Part shown: in pieces, positions 37,206 through 40,325 of the stretch
Layout: each line of letters opens with the position of its first letter
Position numbering within the stretch: the stretch's first letter is position 1
NCBI GenBank assembly: GCA_902806275.1
Contig: CADCVY010000106.1
Span: 1-40,325 of the forward strand
Length of the DNA: 40,325 nt
Reading direction: 5' to 3'
From: an uncultured Sphingomonas sp.
Lineage (GTDB): Bacteria > Pseudomonadota > Alphaproteobacteria > Sphingomonadales > Sphingomonadaceae
Position numbers and translations under genes: made by a program
The notes under the pieces: generated by a model
What the model saw: the letters and a program-made list of their open reading frames with translations, nothing else
The model's database searches: none
Told to the model about the DNA's origin: nothing

Positions 37206-38117
37206 ATGGCCGGAGAATATACACGCTCGGCGCAAACGGGAGCGGCTGAGAACAGCATCTCGAGCACCGCGTCCGCAAGGTGCCGCTTATGTGGCGGACG
37301 CGCCGACTTCTGGCACCGGAAGCGTGTGCTGAAACGCTACGAAGTGAATTATTATCTCTGCTCCGGCTGCGGATCGCTTGAGACCGAGACGCCTTACTGG
37401 CTTGACGAGGCTTATAACGTCTCCGCCATCGGAGACGACTTGGGCGCCGGCCAGCGAACGATCGATCTGATGCTGAGAACCTCCGCGTTGCTTGACCGGA
37501 TTGCGCTGCCGGCGGGGGCAGAATGCATCGACTTCGGGGGAGGGATCGGCCTGTTCACTAGGCTTATGAGGGACAGGGGCTTCAACTTCTTCTGCTTCGA
37601 TCGCTATGCCAAACCCTTTTTCAGTGACCGATACAGCCTGACGACGATGGCCGCGAGGTCGCCGGAAGTGGTGACTGCCTTCGAGGTCATGGAGCACTTT
37701 CCGGACCCGGCTCAGGACCTCCAACAATTGTTCGAGATGCGCCCAGCGTTTATAGTCGCCACGACCGAGCTTTTCACCGGCCAGGACGCAAGCTGGCCAT
37801 ATCTCGCTGAGGGAACCGGCCAGCACGTTTTCTTTTACAGCCCCAAAGCGTTGGCCGGCATCGCTGGGAGATTTGGCTATTGGCTCGCGCTGGTCGGCGG
37901 GCTGATCGTGTTCGTGGGCAGAGCTGAGATTGGACGCCTCGGCATGACGGCCGATAGTCTGAGGAACACCCTTCAGACGTTGGCGCGTGACAACATGCTG
38001 ATGCGTCACGGACTCGCTCTCTTCGTAAGACACCAGCGTGCGCCCTACGAGTTCATCCAGCGGGAGGTTGAAGCCGCAAGGCTTCTTTCGGTCGACCCAG
38101 CGTCGCAGGAACGATAA
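37206..38117 (+). CDS. class I SAM-dependent methyltransferase with N-terminal Cys4 motif
   Basis: CRLCGG...YYLCSGCGSLET zinc-ribbon-like motif; CIDFGGGIGLFTRLMRDRGFNFFCFDRYAKPFF; VVTAFEVMEHFPDP. Confidence 0.85.
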   Translation: MAGEYTRSAQTGAAENSISSTASARCRLCGGRADFWHRKRVLKRYEVNYYLCSGCGSLETETPYWLDEAYNVSAIGDDLGAGQRTIDLMLRTSALLDRIALPAGAECIDFGGGIGLFTRLMRDRGFNFFCFDRYAKPFFSDRYSLTTMAARSPEVVTAFEVMEHFPDPAQDLQQLFEMRPAFIVATTELFTGQDASWPYLAEGTGQHVFFYSPKALAGIAGRFGYWLALVGGLIVFVGRAEIGRLGMTADSLRNTLQTLARDNMLMRHGLALFVRHQRAPYEFIQREVEAARLLSVDPASQER

Positions 38118-38301
38118 GGCCGCTCGAAGGGGGGAGAATGTACCGTCCCGGCCAGCCTACTGAATGGTGCTTGGCAGAGCCTGCATGACGTCAATGCTTA
38201 CCTTGAGCGAACGTGTGTTCTCGCCAGCACTGCCCTCCCGAAGATCCTCAAGCGATGTGAGCCAAGTTCGCACTTGGCCGCGGTAAACTGGTTAGCTTCA
38301 G

Positions 38302-39945
38302 TCATGTCTGAAGCTCGGCGAGTGACTTGCAGAATTCCGCGTAGACGTGCTCGAAGCGCTTCGGAAAAAGCGCAATGTCGAGATAGTAAAGCGTTGGTCG
38401 ATAGCCGGCGCGCTCCCGCTGGCGCCGTCCATAGGCCATCAGGTCGGCTGCATGGTCGCCAAGTTCGGTGGTTAAGCCAGCCACAACGGCGAAACCGAAA
38501 TTGTCGAACAGGATCATCGTCGGCCAATCTTCGGCGATCCGCTTTAGCAAGCCGCGCCACTTGGCCTCGTCGGCCGCCGTCATTGTGTGAGCTTCGAGCC
38601 ACAAGACCGGCTTCTTCGCGGTCAGAAATTCAAGCTCTGCGGCAAAGATGTCCTGATCAAACCCATCGGTGTCGGTCTTGACCAGCGCGACCTCGTTGGC
38701 CCCGGTGAGCGGGCCTAACCGCACGCCCGGCCCCGTTTCGACCAGGCCCGCTGCGGACGTTCCCGCGGCACTGCCGGTGCCGGCGCCAATACTCACTTGC
38801 CCAGCGACTCCGCCGGTTCCAACAAACCCCCAGACGATACGCGTGTTTTGGAACAGGTGCGGCAAGAGCATGCTGTTCGCCCAAAGATATTTTGCATAGC
38901 TCAACGATGCTTCGATCGCGATTGCCGGCATCTGTGCTCCAGCCAGCCGCGCCAGCGCCACGCTATCGCCGATATTCGCCCCGACATCGATGAACATCTC
39001 CTTCGGAGCTTCAGCTGAAATCATTCGCGCTAATTCGGGAAGGCGCCGATCGTAGAGCGGATGAATCGCGCGAAAGGATTGCAGCGGATGGTCGCTCGGT
39101 GCGGCGAGCTGGCACTTTCTCCCGCTCTGTTGAATTTCGAACAACGTGTTTCCGGGGAGCGAGGAAAGGATAAAGGCGGGGGGGGCCTCATTCCGCAGCG
39201 CGGGAAAGATCGATAGCACTCCGTCGTGGCCTTTGACCGCAGCATTGAACGCGACGTGCTCGCACGTCTCCTCGCCATGCTCGTCGAGCCCCGCATAAAC
39301 GCCGCGCAATGCCGCCGCCCGCTTGTAGATTGCCAACCCCCCGAAAGCCGAATCCACCGCGATTGGCGCTGCCCTTGGCGCAATCGGGATCTGTCGTGTG
39401 CACAAATGGCGGTAGATGGCTTGAGCTTCGCCAATACGTGCTTGGTCCTCGCGGACCCGCGCCCAGCAGTCGTCTGGCGACCATCGAGCGTGCCGCAGCG
39501 CCCACACGTCATAGTAGAACATTCGCGAGTTGGCGAAAACTCCGCAGCGCTCGTCGCGCGCCCAGAGCCAGCGTCGTGCGGCGGCAAAGGTGGAGGGCTC
39601 AATCGGCCGGCAATTTACGTCGTCAAAGTCGAGCAGAACAAGGTCGTCACACTGGTCATACTGTGCTTCGCCAACCGCGCTCAGATAAAGATTTCGCGCG
39701 GCCGCAATGCGCTCGGTGCGCCGCGGAAGCCTTGCGGCAAGCCCATCAGCCTCGATTAGCCGGACGTGGGGGCGCGGCGCGGCATAGTCGCGAAGCACAC
39801 GGCGAGTATCGTCCTCGGAATCGTTCTCGACGATGATAAGGTCGAAAGCGTCGTAGGTCGCGCCAAGCGACTCGACGTTAGCAAGCACTCCCTCGAGGAA
39901 CGGCGCACAGGAACGCGCGCAGCCGGCGAAGACAGCTTTAGCCAT
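38302..39945 (-). CDS. bifunctional: N-terminal GT-A-like glycosyltransferase + C-terminal FkbM-like methyltransferase
   Basis: N-terminus FAGCARSCAPFLEGVLANVESLGATYDAFDLIIVENDSEDDTRRVL ... LVLLDFDDVNC; C-terminus EMFIDVGANIGDSVALARLAGAQMPAIAIEASLSYAKYL ... LVKTDTDGFDQDIF. Confidence 0.8.
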   Translation of the reverse strand: MAKAVFAGCARSCAPFLEGVLANVESLGATYDAFDLIIVENDSEDDTRRVLRDYAAPRPHVRLIEADGLAARLPRRTERIAAARNLYLSAVGEAQYDQCDDLVLLDFDDVNCRPIEPSTFAAARRWLWARDERCGVFANSRMFYYDVWALRHARWSPDDCWARVREDQARIGEAQAIYRHLCTRQIPIAPRAAPIAVDSAFGGLAIYKRAAALRGVYAGLDEHGEETCEHVAFNAAVKGHDGVLSIFPALRNEAPPAFILSSLPGNTLFEIQQSGRKCQLAAPSDHPLQSFRAIHPLYDRRLPELARMISAEAPKEMFIDVGANIGDSVALARLAGAQMPAIAIEASLSYAKYLWANSMLLPHLFQNTRIVWGFVGTGGVAGQVSIGAGTGSAAGTSAAGLVETGPGVRLGPLTGANEVALVKTDTDGFDQDIFAAELEFLTAKKPVLWLEAHTMTAADEAKWRGLLKRIAEDWPTMILFDNFGFAVVAGLTTELGDHAADLMAYGRRQRERAGYRPTLYYLDIALFPKRFEHVYAEFCKSLAELQT

Positions 39946-40165
39946 GGCGGTCCCTAGTGCAGTTCATTGTGGGAAACAGAAGGCTCGCATCGCCGTAAGA
40001 GTATAAACGGTAGCTGACTTCGAGCGCATATGGGTAGGCCACTTCCACTCCCAGGCTACTTCCGCAAGCACGAACATCCGGAGAATTCCTAGACCCTTAC
40101 CAAGCACCGGTGCCTGAAAATGCGGATGCCGACGCAGGGATGGCTCCCGGGCTGCCATGCGTCGT

Positions 40166-40325
40166 CTAGAAGACGAAGTCGGCTCCGGTGAGATTGGCTT
40201 GCCCCAAGAGCACGATCCTCATGTCGGCTGCTTTGTCGCCGTTCACGTCGAGGAACACACTCGTGTATTCTTAGCAGCATCATAGAGGCTGTAACCTTCG
40301 CCGGCAGCGCCACTGAAGCTTTTCA
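40166..40325 (-). pseudogene. C-terminal end of an RTX/type I-secreted protein, frameshifted and truncated by the window edge
   Basis: Minus strand: KSFSGAAGEGYSLYDAAKN then, after a frame change, SVFLDVNGDKAADMRIVLLGQANLTGADFVF*, resembling the 'DVNGDGxADFxIxLxGxxxLTAxDFVL' termini of serralysin-type proteins. Confidence 0.6.

Overview
This is a GC-rich alphaproteobacterial window; protein styles (TatA, TonB-dependent receptor, in-frame palindromic elements) suggest Sphingomonadales. That assignment is an inference. It holds two tRNAs (Thr-TGT on -, Glu-CTC on +) and about 35 supportable coding regions.

Main blocks, left to right:
- RNase H-like protein, mechanosensitive-channel-like protein, rarA, PadR regulator, GT1 glycosyltransferase and DNA-deoxyinosine glycosylase.
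- A Met/His/Cys-rich, probably copper-related, locus.
- A tightly overlapping 4-gene minus-strand operon: PqqD-HprK-like kinase, NTP_transf_5-like nucleotidyltransferase, phosphoribosyltransferase and HAD. It is divergent from a Gly/Pro-rich protein with a Tat signal, which is followed by tatA, tatB and a 46-codon tatC stump.
- PepSY protein, a multiply disrupted wecB pseudogene, a complex I NDUFS4-like subunit, DUF2061, hrpB and polyprenyl synthase.
- An M13 peptidase remnant, methylmalonyl-CoA mutase and propionyl/acetyl-CoA carboxylase alpha.
- A CoA-ligase/RidA/acyl-CoA dehydrogenase/enoyl-CoA hydratase/SDR cluster.
- A formaldehyde detoxification operon.
- A TonB-dependent receptor, a SAM methyltransferase, a GT+FkbM fusion and an RTX-type C-terminal remnant at the right edge.

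Two observations stand out. (1) Three enzymes of acyl-CoA metabolism in about 5 kb each carry an in-frame insertion that looks like a different palindromic repeat family. (2) The PqqD-HprK/nucleotidyltransferase/PRTase/HAD operon beside a Tat-signal glycine/proline-rich protein and TatAB is a candidate uncharacterised peptide- or protein-modification and export system. A second, degenerate copy of the same Tat motif lies just upstream of the kinase. No database searches were run; family names come from recognising sequence motifs.
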